Assembly (NCBI RefSeq): GCF_009882935.1
Contig: NZ_WTVA01000003.1
Coordinates: 98,715 to 162,714 of the forward strand
From: Sneathiella chungangensis
GTDB taxonomy: Bacteria > Pseudomonadota > Alphaproteobacteria > Sneathiellales > Sneathiellaceae
Direction of reading: 5' to 3'
Length of the DNA: 64,000 bases
Shown: one piece after another, positions 39,820-47,910 of the stretch
How the letters are laid out: the number at the start of each line of letters is the position of its first letter
Position numbering within the stretch: position 1 is the stretch's first letter
Notes under the pieces: model-generated
Database searches by the model: none
Seen by the model: the letters and a program-made list of their open reading frames with translations, nothing else
Told to the model about the DNA's origin: nothing
Translations under genes and position numbers: made by a program

Positions 39820-42123
39820 ATGGCGCGTATCTGGCCATTGACATATCGGCGGCGCGGGACGCCGGCGGGCGCGGACCGGCGGCTCAAGGGCGGCCGGAGT
39901 GATCCCGCGCGGCCGCTCGAATTTCGCTATGGCGGCCGCCGCCTCACGGGATATGCGGGCGATACGCTGGCCTCGGCGCTGCTGGCCAATGGCCTGGACC
40001 TGCCGGAAGGTCCGGTCCTTGCCGGGCGGACCGGCGGCGTCCTGCGCCCCGCCAGTATCTGGGAGCAGGAATTGTTCGACGGGCTCACCGCCCGCCCGCA
40101 AAGCCGCCGCCACGCGCCGGTCAATGCGTTGCGCCGCCTGCTGCATCTGGAACGCCCCATGCCGCAACAGTCGACGCCCCCGCCGGGGGAGGTCGAACAT
40201 GTCTATGAGCATGTCGACGTACTCGTCATCGGCAGCGGGGCGCGTGGCCTCGCGGCGGCGCGGGAGGCAGCGGAGGCGGGCGCGGATGTGCTGCTGATCG
40301 AGCGGGACTTCACCCTCGGCGGTTGCCTGCTGTATGATGACGAGCCTCTCGCCGGCATGGCGCCGCGCGACTGGCGGGCGCAGACTCTTGCACGGCTAGC
40401 GGCGCTTCCCAACGTCCGGATGCTGACCCGGACCGAGGCGATCGCGGAGGAGGGCGCGCATCTCCTGCATTGCCGGGCCCGGCTTCAGGATCATTTGGCG
40501 CGCCGCGATACGCATCTTGCCGATACCCGCTTCTATCATGTCGAGGCCCGCGAAATCCGCCTTGAGACCGGCTCCGTCGATCAATCCTTTTCCTTCAGAA
40601 ACAGTGACTTGCCGGGTATTTTTGATTTCCGCAATGCGCTGTCACTGGTCAGCCGCCACGGGGTCCGCCCGGGCGGGAGACTTCTTCTCTACACCGCCGG
40701 GGACGCGGGCTACAGGCTGGCCCAATCCCTTGCGGCGCGGGGCGTGCCGCCCGCCGCCATCATCGATGCGCGCGAGGAGGTGCCGGGCCCCTGTCACCAG
40801 TTTGCCCGCCGCCTCGCCGTGCCGCTTTATCCCGGCCACCGCATCATCCGGGCGGAGGGGTTGTTCCGGCTCCGCGGGGTCGTTCTTCGGAAAACGACGG
40901 AGGAATCGGAGGGGCGCGAAATCCATCTTGAGGGCGATTGCCTGATCCAGTCGGCGGGGTTGATGCCGCGGGCACTGCCGGAGGGGCGGAAAATCCCACC
41001 GCCCGAACGGCTCTCCCGGCTCCGCCGCAGCCCGCTCCATGGCGCGCTTGAGAAGGCGGGCGCGGTGATGGGGGAACGCGGCGACTGGCGGGTCCCGAAA
41101 TATATCCCCAAGGGAACCGAAGAGGAGGAGGCCGCCGCCGCGCGCGAGACCCTGGCTGTTCGTCAGGGCGCGGGGCTTGGCGATATTTCCGCCCTCGGCA
41201 AGATCGATATGCAAGGGCCGGATGTCGGGTCGCTGCTGTCGCGCGCCTTCGGGGACGCATTTCGCCTCCCCGAAGAGGGCCGGATGCGCTACGGGTTCCT
41301 GACGCGCGAGGATGGCATTCTGATCGCCGATGCGCTGATCTGGCGGATCGCGCCGACGCGTTTCCTGATCACCACGGCGCCGTGGTTTCTTGAGGCGGCA
41401 ATGAACCGTCTCACGGCGCTGACGGCGGCCGGGGAGGCGCGCCGTCTACAGCTTACCGACGTCACCGACCAATGGGGCGGTGTCGCCCTCTCCGGCCCGA
41501 AGGCGGAGGCGATCCTTGCCGCCGCGCTCCCCCTCGCGGTGATGGCCGAGGCTTTGCCGCCGATGGGCTTTCGCGATCTCACCCAGGATGATTTACCGCT
41601 CCGGATCGCGCGGCTCAGCCATGCCGGCGGCGTGGGATACGAGATCCTGACCCCCGCCGGCTATGCCGATCTTCTCTGGCAGTTGCTGATGGAGAAGGGC
41701 CGGCCGAAGGGGTTGACGGCGGTCGGGACCGATGCGCGGGAGATCCTTAGGATCGAGGCGGGGCGGTTCGGTCCCCTGGAAATCAACGGCGAGATAACGG
41801 CGGCGGAGCTCCGGGCGCAGCTTGTCGGCCTCGTTCCCACGCGCGACGCGGCGGATGAAAAGGATATGGCGCCGCTGGCGCCCGGCATGATCCTGTTCGA
41901 AGGCGACGGCACCGAGCCGAAGGGCCGGGGCATCGGCCATGTCACCTCGGTCGCCATGAGTCCGGACCTCGGCCACCAGATCGCGCTCGCGCTGCTGACG
42001 GAGGGGCGGGCGCGGACCGGCACCCTGATCCGCGCGGTCGGCGGCGAGGGCGAGACGGTCGTCGATGTGAAGGTCGGCGCGCCGCGCTTCGTCAGTCCGA
42101 GAGTGGAGAAACGCCATGCTTGA
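39820..42123 (+). CDS. Sarcosine oxidase alpha-like / aminomethyltransferase-fold protein, shortened
   Basis: A 767-residue protein with the order of domains found in heterotetrameric sarcosine oxidase alpha: an N-terminal ferredoxin-like (Fer2_4) region with GYAGDTLASALLANG (about 44-58), a dinucleotide-binding domain with VLVIGSGARGLAAAREAAEAG (starting near 134), and a C-terminal GcvT-like folate domain starting near LGDISALGKIDMQGPDV. It is about 200 residues shorter than typical SoxA (around 965-1000); the missing part corresponds to the region between the FAD/NAD domain and GcvT, including the cysteine-rich A3 segment. ATG 39820 follows AAGGGGGA. The 3' end overlaps the gamma-like gene by 8 bases. 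Confidence 0.75.
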   Translation: MARIWPLTYRRRGTPAGADRRLKGGRSDPARPLEFRYGGRRLTGYAGDTLASALLANGLDLPEGPVLAGRTGGVLRPASIWEQELFDGLTARPQSRRHAPVNALRRLLHLERPMPQQSTPPPGEVEHVYEHVDVLVIGSGARGLAAAREAAEAGADVLLIERDFTLGGCLLYDDEPLAGMAPRDWRAQTLARLAALPNVRMLTRTEAIAEEGAHLLHCRARLQDHLARRDTHLADTRFYHVEAREIRLETGSVDQSFSFRNSDLPGIFDFRNALSLVSRHGVRPGGRLLLYTAGDAGYRLAQSLAARGVPPAAIIDAREEVPGPCHQFARRLAVPLYPGHRIIRAEGLFRLRGVVLRKTTEESEGREIHLEGDCLIQSAGLMPRALPEGRKIPPPERLSRLRRSPLHGALEKAGAVMGERGDWRVPKYIPKGTEEEEAAAARETLAVRQGAGLGDISALGKIDMQGPDVGSLLSRAFGDAFRLPEEGRMRYGFLTREDGILIADALIWRIAPTRFLITTAPWFLEAAMNRLTALTAAGEARRLQLTDVTDQWGGVALSGPKAEAILAAALPLAVMAEALPPMGFRDLTQDDLPLRIARLSHAGGVGYEILTPAGYADLLWQLLMEKGRPKGLTAVGTDAREILRIEAGRFGPLEINGEITAAELRAQLVGLVPTRDAADEKDMAPLAPGMILFEGDGTEPKGRGIGHVTSVAMSPDLGHQIALALLTEGRARTGTLIRAVGGEGETVVDVKVGAPRFVSPRVEKRHA

Positions 42124-42700
42124 CCGCAATTCCGCCTTGAGGGGCATGCGCGTACCCGGCCGGTTCGGCGGGAATGCTGAAGAACCGGGCGTAACTATCG
42201 AGGAAATAAAGGAATTTTCGCTGCTCGAAATCGCACTCTGGGACGGGGAGAGCGCCAGCCTGCGCTCACGCCTGTCCGAATTGCTGAACCTGCAGGCCCT
42301 TCCCGAACTCGGCAGGGCGATGACGATCGGGGAGGGACGCTTGATCCGGCTCGCGGCGGGGCCGCTCCTCTATTTCGGCGCGGCGGGGCCGGCGGATATT
42401 CTGGCGGCGGCGGTCACGCCGGAGGAGGGAAGCGTCGTCAGCCTGAGCCATGGCCGCTGCTGCCTGCGTCTTGGCGGGCCGATGGCGGCGGACCTGCTCA
42501 AGCGGGGCATTCGCACCGATCTTCGCGAGGCGGCCTTTCCCGCGGGAAGCGCGATGGCGAGCGATATCGGCGGTCTTGGGGTTCTGCTGATCCGGAACGA
42601 CGCGGCGTCCTTCGATCTGCTGCTGCCGCGCTCGCGTGCGACCGTCTTCTGGCGCTGGCTGACCCGGCGGGCGTCGGCCTTCGGCTATGACGTGCTATAG
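42116..42700 (+). CDS. Sarcosine oxidase gamma-like protein
   Basis: A 194-residue protein resembling SoxG, the small gamma subunit of heterotetrameric sarcosine oxidase, itself distantly GcvT-like. Features include an early LREIAL-type strand (LLEIALWDG), LSHGRCCLRLGGPMAADLLKRG (the usual conserved block, split by one residue), and the closing FWRWLTRRASAFGYDV helix. It overlaps the alpha-like gene by 8 bases, implying a stoichiometric complex. No beta (soxB) or delta (soxD) gene is present in the window. Confidence 0.68.
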   Translation: MLDRNSALRGMRVPGRFGGNAEEPGVTIEEIKEFSLLEIALWDGESASLRSRLSELLNLQALPELGRAMTIGEGRLIRLAAGPLLYFGAAGPADILAAAVTPEEGSVVSLSHGRCCLRLGGPMAADLLKRGIRTDLREAAFPAGSAMASDIGGLGVLLIRNDAASFDLLLPRSRATVFWRWLTRRASAFGYDVL

Positions 42701-43102
42701 GCCTTCAAGGCGGTCGCGAATCTGCGCGATCCGCGCCGTTACCGCCGCCGCGTCATAGGGCACCGCCTCGCCCACGCCCCAGATCGGGCGCGGCCAGGCC
42801 GCATCCTCGCGGGTGCGGGCGATGACATGCAGATGCAGCTGCGGCACCATGTTGCCGAGCGCAGCGACATTCATCTTATGGGCGGCGAAAAGATCCTGCA
42901 TCGCCGTCGTTGCGCCCCGTATCTCCTTCATCAGGCGGGCATAATCGGGATCATCCAGATCGGTGATCTCGACCAGGCCGGGCCGCTCCGGCACCAGGAT
43001 GATCCAGGGCCAGCGGGCGTCATTGGCGAGCAGGACGCGCGAGAGGCCAAGCGAACAGACGGGGAGGCTGTCCTTTTCAAGCTGCGGGTGAAGCTGGAAC
43101 AT
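42695..43102 (-). CDS. HIT family protein
   Basis: A 135-residue histidine triad protein. The active-site region is MVPQLHLHVIAR (residues 86-95 or so), where the first triad position is glutamine instead of histidine, as in several bacterial HIT subfamilies. These proteins hydrolyse nucleoside phosphoramidates or dinucleotides. ATG 43102 (MFQLHPQLEKDS) is chosen because CAGGAAAG lies upstream at proper spacing. The last codons overlap the convergent gamma-like gene by 6 bases. Confidence 0.85.
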   Translation of the reverse strand: MFQLHPQLEKDSLPVCSLGLSRVLLANDARWPWIILVPERPGLVEITDLDDPDYARLMKEIRGATTAMQDLFAAHKMNVAALGNMVPQLHLHVIARTREDAAWPRPIWGVGEAVPYDAAAVTARIAQIRDRLEGL

Positions 43103-43163
43103 TTCTTTCTTTCCTGCGATAATGGCGAGCAACAAACACGCGCATCAGGGTAGGGAAATTCTC

Positions 43164-43289
43164 ATGAAAGACCAACGGCTTTTTATTCGCGTCGCGGCGT
43201 TACTGGTCCCCTTGTTCCTGCTGTTCGCCCTGCCGCTCCGGGCGGAGCTGCGGAAAGCGCGCCGTGGTCATTCTTTCGCTTTGCGTTGA
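43164..43289 (+). CDS. Possible 41-residue secreted or membrane peptide
   Basis: A small frame starting at ATG 43164 behind TAGGGAAATT encodes a basic start, a single hydrophobic stretch (VAALLVPLFLLFALPL, about residues 10-25) and a basic end. It looks like a signal peptide that stops 15 residues after its probable cleavage site (LRAEL). It may be a real small membrane peptide, a leader for the acyl-CoA synthetase gene, or the remnant of a longer secreted protein. Confidence 0.25.
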   Translation: MKDQRLFIRVAALLVPLFLLFALPLRAELRKARRGHSFALR

Positions 43290-43366
43290 CGGCGCTCTCC
43301 CGCTACATTGCGGGAAAATTGCCACGGCCTTTTCAGGGAGGCCGAAAGACCAAGAACGGAGTTATC

Positions 43367-44956
43367 ATGAGCCAGACAATCCCCGCCGATCCCGCAAGCG
43401 AGAGCTTTCCCTTTATTCATTATGCCGAGCGTATCCGCCGCGCGGCCGCCGCCAACCCGACGCTTGAGGTCATCAAATGCGAGGGCGAGACACGGACCTG
43501 GGCCGAATTCCTGCCGCGCACCAATCAGGTCGCCAACATGCTGGCGGACCGTGGCCTCGGGCGCGGCGACATGGTGGCGGTGCTGGCGAAAAGCAGCATC
43601 GAGTATCTGGAGGTTTTCCTGGGTGCCTTGCAGGCCGGGCTCTGCATCGTGCCGCTCTCGGGCATGGCCTCCAGCGAGCAGTTGGAAGTGATGATCCGCG
43701 ACAGCGGCTCGAAGCTGGTGTTCGCCTCCCAATCCACGCGGGAGTTGATCGAGCCCTTCCGGGGCAAGATCGACGGTGTTCCGGAAGATGGCTATGTCGC
43801 GTTTGATTTTGCGGGCGAGGGATGGACCGCCTATGAGGATTTGATCAAGGGCGCGTCCACCGATCCACTTTATGTGGATGTCCAGGAGACGGACCCGTTC
43901 AACCTCATCTATTCGTCGGGCACCACCGGCGTTCCCAAGGGCATCGAGCAGAGCCAGAAAATGCGCAGCCAGCATATCATGCGCTTCGAGGGGATGGGCC
44001 TGCATGGCAAGGCGGTGACGCTCGTCTCGACGGCACTTTATTCCAACACGACACTGGTCGCGCTGCTGCCGACCCTGGCGCTTGGCGGGCGGATCGTTGT
44101 CATGCCGAAATTCGACACCGAGAAATTCCTGAAAATCGCCGAGGCGGAGAAGGTCACCCATGCGATGCTGGTGCCGGTGCAGTATCAGCGCATTCTCGCC
44201 CATCCGGATTTCGATAAATACGACCTCAGCAGCTTCGAGGTGAAACTCTCCACCAGCGCGCCGCTCCGCGAGGGAGTGAAGCGCGACATCATCACCCGCT
44301 GGCCGGGCAAGATGATCGAGATTTATGGCCTGACCGAAGGCGGCATCGGCACGGCACTGTCCTGCACCGAATTTCCGGACAAGCTCGCCTCCGTCGGCAA
44401 GCCGGGCGAGGGGGTTGAGCTGCGCATCATCAACGAGGCGGGCGAAGAACTTCCGCAAGGCGAGATCGGCGAGATTGTCGGCCGCTCTGATGCCATGATG
44501 ACCGGCTATCACGGCCGGCCCGACCTGACCGAGGCCATGATCTGGCGCGCGCCGGACGGAAAGGTCTTCTACAAGAGCGGCGACATGGGCCGCTTCGACG
44601 AAGATGGCTTCCTGTTCCTGCTCGATCGCAAGAAGGACATGATCATCTCCGGCGGGTTCAACATCTATGCCGCGGATATCGAGGTGGAACTCGCCAAACA
44701 TGACGATGTCGCCGACGTCGCCGTGATCGGTATCCCGAGTGAGGAATGGGGCGAAACCCCCCTCGCGCTGGTGGTGCCGAGGGAAGGCTCCGACCTGACG
44801 GAAGCGGCGCTCAAGGACTGGGTCAATGCCCGCCTTGGCAAGACCCAGCGGATCAGCGGCGTCGAGTTCCGCGAGACCCTTCCGCGCAGCACCATCGGCA
44901 AGGTCATGAAACGGGAACTGCGCGCGCCTTACTGGGCGGCGGCTAACGCCTCCTGA
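43367..44956 (+). CDS. Acyl-CoA synthetase (AMP-forming)
   Basis: A 529-residue ANL-superfamily ligase that activates a carboxylic acid through an acyl-adenylate and passes it to coenzyme A. Core motifs are complete: LIYSSGTTGVPKGIEQS (A3), YGLTEGG (A5), KSGDMGRFDEDGFLFLLDR (A7-A8), IISGGFNIYAADIE, and the C-terminal catalytic lysine in TIGKVMKRELR. It resembles long-chain or cinnamate-type CoA ligases; the substrate cannot be read out. ATG 43367 follows CGGAG. It stands alone, with no beta-oxidation genes next to it. Confidence 0.9.
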   Translation: MSQTIPADPASESFPFIHYAERIRRAAAANPTLEVIKCEGETRTWAEFLPRTNQVANMLADRGLGRGDMVAVLAKSSIEYLEVFLGALQAGLCIVPLSGMASSEQLEVMIRDSGSKLVFASQSTRELIEPFRGKIDGVPEDGYVAFDFAGEGWTAYEDLIKGASTDPLYVDVQETDPFNLIYSSGTTGVPKGIEQSQKMRSQHIMRFEGMGLHGKAVTLVSTALYSNTTLVALLPTLALGGRIVVMPKFDTEKFLKIAEAEKVTHAMLVPVQYQRILAHPDFDKYDLSSFEVKLSTSAPLREGVKRDIITRWPGKMIEIYGLTEGGIGTALSCTEFPDKLASVGKPGEGVELRIINEAGEELPQGEIGEIVGRSDAMMTGYHGRPDLTEAMIWRAPDGKVFYKSGDMGRFDEDGFLFLLDRKKDMIISGGFNIYAADIEVELAKHDDVADVAVIGIPSEEWGETPLALVVPREGSDLTEAALKDWVNARLGKTQRISGVEFRETLPRSTIGKVMKRELRAPYWAAANAS

Positions 44957-45083
44957 AATCGCGGTTTTCCGGGGTTTTGACGAAAATTCCGGTTTTACGA
45001 AGGGTTAAGTTTTTCCTGCAATAATTGCTTGCAATCCGGTTGAAAATTGGTGGAGAGGCCGGAGCCGATGATCAGGTAATGGG

Positions 45084-46031
45084 ATGAGCGCAGGAACAAA
45101 CAACCCGGACATGGAGCCGAAGCAGTCTATCAAACATCGATTTAAGGCCTGGTGGGAGGGCTATGAACTTGAGGAGGACAAGGCGCCGCCGAAGACCCTC
45201 AAGGAACCGCCCGAGCGCGAGAAAGTCGCCCTCGATGACGGCCCGCCCACGGTCAAGGGCTGGAGCCTCGCGCGTCAGCGTTCCGTCGTCACCCTGTTCG
45301 GTGAGGGCATGACCCGCTGTGTGCCCGATGACGTGAAATCGAAACTGACGAAGCCGCTCGGCATCAACAAGAAGCTGAGCGTCGCCGAGCTGGGCTCGGG
45401 CCTTGGCGGTTTTTCGCGCTGGGTCTCCCATGAATATAATGCCTATGTCACCGGCTATGAGCAGGACCAGATCCTCCAGGATGCCGCCGTCGAGATGACG
45501 AAGATGGCCGGGCTTAACCGCAAGGTGAATTTCTTCCACGCCGATTTCGATGAGTTCAGGCCAAAGGAACGCTCCGCCGATGTGGTCTATGCGTCCGAGG
45601 CGCTGTTTCCCGTCAAGAACAAGGCCGGCTGCTTTCGCGCCATTCACGATATGCTGAAACCCTCGGGGCAGTTCATGATGTCGGATTACATGCTCGAAGG
45701 GATCGCACCGGACGCGGCGGAGCTCAAGGGCTGGCTCGATGCGGAGCCGCAGCGCCCCTATCTCCATGACGTGCAGGAAATGCGCAAATTCCTGACCGGC
45801 GCCGGGTTCGAGGTGAGCATCGCCGAGAATATCACCACCGAATACAAGGCCAATGTGCTGCGCGCCTTCTCCGATTATGCCAAGCGCACCAGCAATGGCG
45901 AGAAGAGCGGCCATCTGCATGAATGGATCCTGAAAGAGGGGGAACTCTGGATGCGGCGGATCAAGGTGATGGAGGCCGGGCATCTCAAGGTTTTCCGCAT
46001 TTACGCCCGCAAGCCCGTCGAAATCACCTGA
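45084..46031 (+). CDS. SAM-dependent methyltransferase
   Basis: A 315-residue class I methyltransferase. The N-terminal 55 residues are highly charged. The SAM loop VAELGSGLGGFSRWVS is near residue 97-112, followed by YVTGYEQD (motif post I), and a motif II-like SADVVYASEALFPV. The arrangement FRAIHDMLKPSGQFMMSDYM resembles UbiE/MT-A70-unrelated small-molecule methyltransferases. Acceptor unknown. Monocistronic, between the acyl-CoA synthetase and rpmJ. Confidence 0.78.
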   Translation: MSAGTNNPDMEPKQSIKHRFKAWWEGYELEEDKAPPKTLKEPPEREKVALDDGPPTVKGWSLARQRSVVTLFGEGMTRCVPDDVKSKLTKPLGINKKLSVAELGSGLGGFSRWVSHEYNAYVTGYEQDQILQDAAVEMTKMAGLNRKVNFFHADFDEFRPKERSADVVYASEALFPVKNKAGCFRAIHDMLKPSGQFMMSDYMLEGIAPDAAELKGWLDAEPQRPYLHDVQEMRKFLTGAGFEVSIAENITTEYKANVLRAFSDYAKRTSNGEKSGHLHEWILKEGELWMRRIKVMEAGHLKVFRIYARKPVEIT

Positions 46032-46087
46032 TCGGACGGGCAATCGGAAAAAGCGGAATTTCTTCGTAAATTCCGCCCTATTCACCA

Positions 46088-46116
46088 TTGACAGGGGGCG
46101 GGGAGGCCAGTATGTT
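46088..46116 (+). promoter_or_regulatory. Promoter for rpmJ
   Basis: A near-consensus pair: TTGACA, exactly 17 bases, TATGTT. Predicted start near 46123, about 32 bases before the rpmJ ATG. Confidence 0.65.
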
Positions 46117-46154
46117 CCGGCCTTCGAATTCACTTAGCTGTTAGGATCTGGACA

Positions 46155-46280
46155 ATGAAAGTCTTGAACTCGCTCAAGTCCGCGAAGAAGCGTCATCGCG
46201 ATTGCCGCGTGGTGCGCCGCAAGGGCCGCGTTTACGTTATCAATAAAACCAACCGCCGTTTCAAGGCGCGTCAGGGCTAA
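46155..46280 (+). CDS. rpmJ: 50S ribosomal protein L36 (zinc-free type)
   Basis: A 41-residue protein starting [17 protein letters not shown] and ending [12 protein letters not shown], the standard alphaproteobacterial L36. It has only one cysteine, so it lacks the CCCH zinc site of the classic type; this C-minus form is normal in the class. An AGGA site lies eight bases upstream of the ATG, a strong promoter precedes it and a strong terminator follows, so it is a monocistronic, highly expressed gene. Confidence 0.95.
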   Translation: MKVLNSLKSAKKRHRDCRVVRRKGRVYVINKTNRRFKARQG

Positions 46281-46314
46281 GCTGCTCTAACCGAGCCATA
46301 GCTTCTGTATTGTG

Positions 46315-46351
46315 AAAAAAACCGTAATGCCCCGGCATTGACGGTTTTTTT
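46315..46351 (+). terminator. Terminator of rpmJ
   Basis: AAAAAACCGT pairs with ACGGTTTTTT, with an internal AATGC/GCATT extension around a CCCG loop; it ends in seven T. One of the strongest hairpins in the window. Confidence 0.88.
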
Positions 46352-46414
46352 GTTTGCAAAGCCCCGGCTTTCCGCCCTATGTCAGGGGGAAAGGAATTAT
46401 CCGGGGGACCCGCC

Positions 46415-47905
46415 ATGTTGATGCCAAAGCCGAATGCCGATGTGTTGGCGAAGCGCGACGAGCTGGTGGCGGGGCTCCGGCGCATCGTCGCCGATGCGGA
46501 CGCGGTTATCGACGACAAGGACGATCTGCGCGCCTTCGAATGTGACGGCCTCAGCGCCTATCGCCAGCTGCCGATGATCGCGGTGCTGCCCTCCACCGTT
46601 TCTGAAATCTCCGACATCCTCAAATTCTGCAAGGCCGAAGGGGTCAATGTGGTGCCGCGCGGCGCCGGAACCTCGCTTTCGGGCGGGGCGCTGCCGCTCG
46701 CCGACGGGGTGCTGCTCGGCCTTGGCAAGTTCAACCGGATCCTGGAAATCGATTATGACAACCGCTGCGTCGTGGCGCAGCCGGGCGTCACCAATCTCGC
46801 GATCACCGATGCGGTGAAAAGCGATGGCTTCTATTACGCACCGGATCCTTCCAGCCAGATCGCCTGCACCATCGGCGGCAATGTGGCGGAGAATTCCGGC
46901 GGCGTGCATTGCCTGAAATACGGCCTGACCACCCATAACGTCCTCGGAATCGAGATGGTGACCATGGACGGCGACATCATCCGGCTCGGCGGCAAGCATC
47001 TGGATGCGGAAGGCTATGATCTCCTCGGCGTGATGACCGGCTCGGAAGGGCTGCTTGGCGTGATAACCGAGGTGACGGTGCGTATTCTCAGAAGCCCTGA
47101 GCATATCTCGGCGCAGCTGATCGGCTTTCCCTCCGGCGAGCAGGCGGGCGATTGCGTGGGGAAAATCATCGGCGCGGGAATCATCCCGGCGGGCATGGAG
47201 ATGATGGACCGCTACGCCATTCACGCGGCGGAGGAATTCTGCCACGCGGGCTATCCGCTGGATGTCGAGGCCCTGCTGATTGTCGAGCTGGACGGGCCAG
47301 AGGTCGAGATCGCCTATTACCAGACGCAGATCGACAAGATCGCCAAGGACTGCGGCGCGACCGTCAGCCGGATCAGCGAGACGGAGGAGGAACGCATGAC
47401 CTTCTGGGCCGGTCGCAAGGCGGCCTTCCCGGCGGTCGGGCGTATCTCCCCCGATTATATGTGCATGGACGGCACCATTCCGCGCGGGGCATTGCCGAAG
47501 GTGCTGGCGCGGATGAACGAGCTGTCGAAACAGTATGGCCTGCGCGTCGCCAATGTCTTTCATGCGGGCGACGGGAACCTGCATCCGCTGATCCTGTTCG
47601 ATGCGAACAATCCCGGCGAGCTTGAAAAATGCGAGGCCTTCGGCGCCGATATCCTGAAACTCTGTGTCGAGGTGGGCGGCGTGCTCACCGGTGAGCATGG
47701 CGTCGGGATCGAGAAACGCGACCTGATGGGGGAGATGTTTTCGGAAGACGACCTCAAGCAGCAGCAGCGGCTTAAATGCGCGTTCGATCCGGACGGGCGG
47801 CTCAATCCCGGGAAAGTCTTCCCCGTTCTCCATCGCTGCGCCGAGCTTGGCAAGATGCATGTTCATAACGGCGAATTGCCCTTCCCCGATATCCCGAGAT
47901 TCTGA
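46415..47905 (+). CDS. glcD: Glycolate oxidase subunit GlcD (FAD-linked)
   Basis: A 496-residue FAD-binding type 4 oxidase, catalytic subunit oxidising glycolate to glyoxylate. The FAD-binding core includes VVPRGAGTSLSGGALPL, PDPSSQIACTIGGNVAENSGG and YDLLGVMTGSEGLLGVITE; the C-terminal domain contains VFHAGDGNLHPLILFD and TGEHGVGIEKRDLM, which carry active-site histidines. ATG 46415 is preferred, with GGGGG upstream; a longer frame starts at 46379. Five bases separate it from glcE, and glcF follows. Confidence 0.94.
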   Translation: MLMPKPNADVLAKRDELVAGLRRIVADADAVIDDKDDLRAFECDGLSAYRQLPMIAVLPSTVSEISDILKFCKAEGVNVVPRGAGTSLSGGALPLADGVLLGLGKFNRILEIDYDNRCVVAQPGVTNLAITDAVKSDGFYYAPDPSSQIACTIGGNVAENSGGVHCLKYGLTTHNVLGIEMVTMDGDIIRLGGKHLDAEGYDLLGVMTGSEGLLGVITEVTVRILRSPEHISAQLIGFPSGEQAGDCVGKIIGAGIIPAGMEMMDRYAIHAAEEFCHAGYPLDVEALLIVELDGPEVEIAYYQTQIDKIAKDCGATVSRISETEEERMTFWAGRKAAFPAVGRISPDYMCMDGTIPRGALPKVLARMNELSKQYGLRVANVFHAGDGNLHPLILFDANNPGELEKCEAFGADILKLCVEVGGVLTGEHGVGIEKRDLMGEMFSEDDLKQQQRLKCAFDPDGRLNPGKVFPVLHRCAELGKMHVHNGELPFPDIPRF

Positions 47906-47910
47906 GCATC

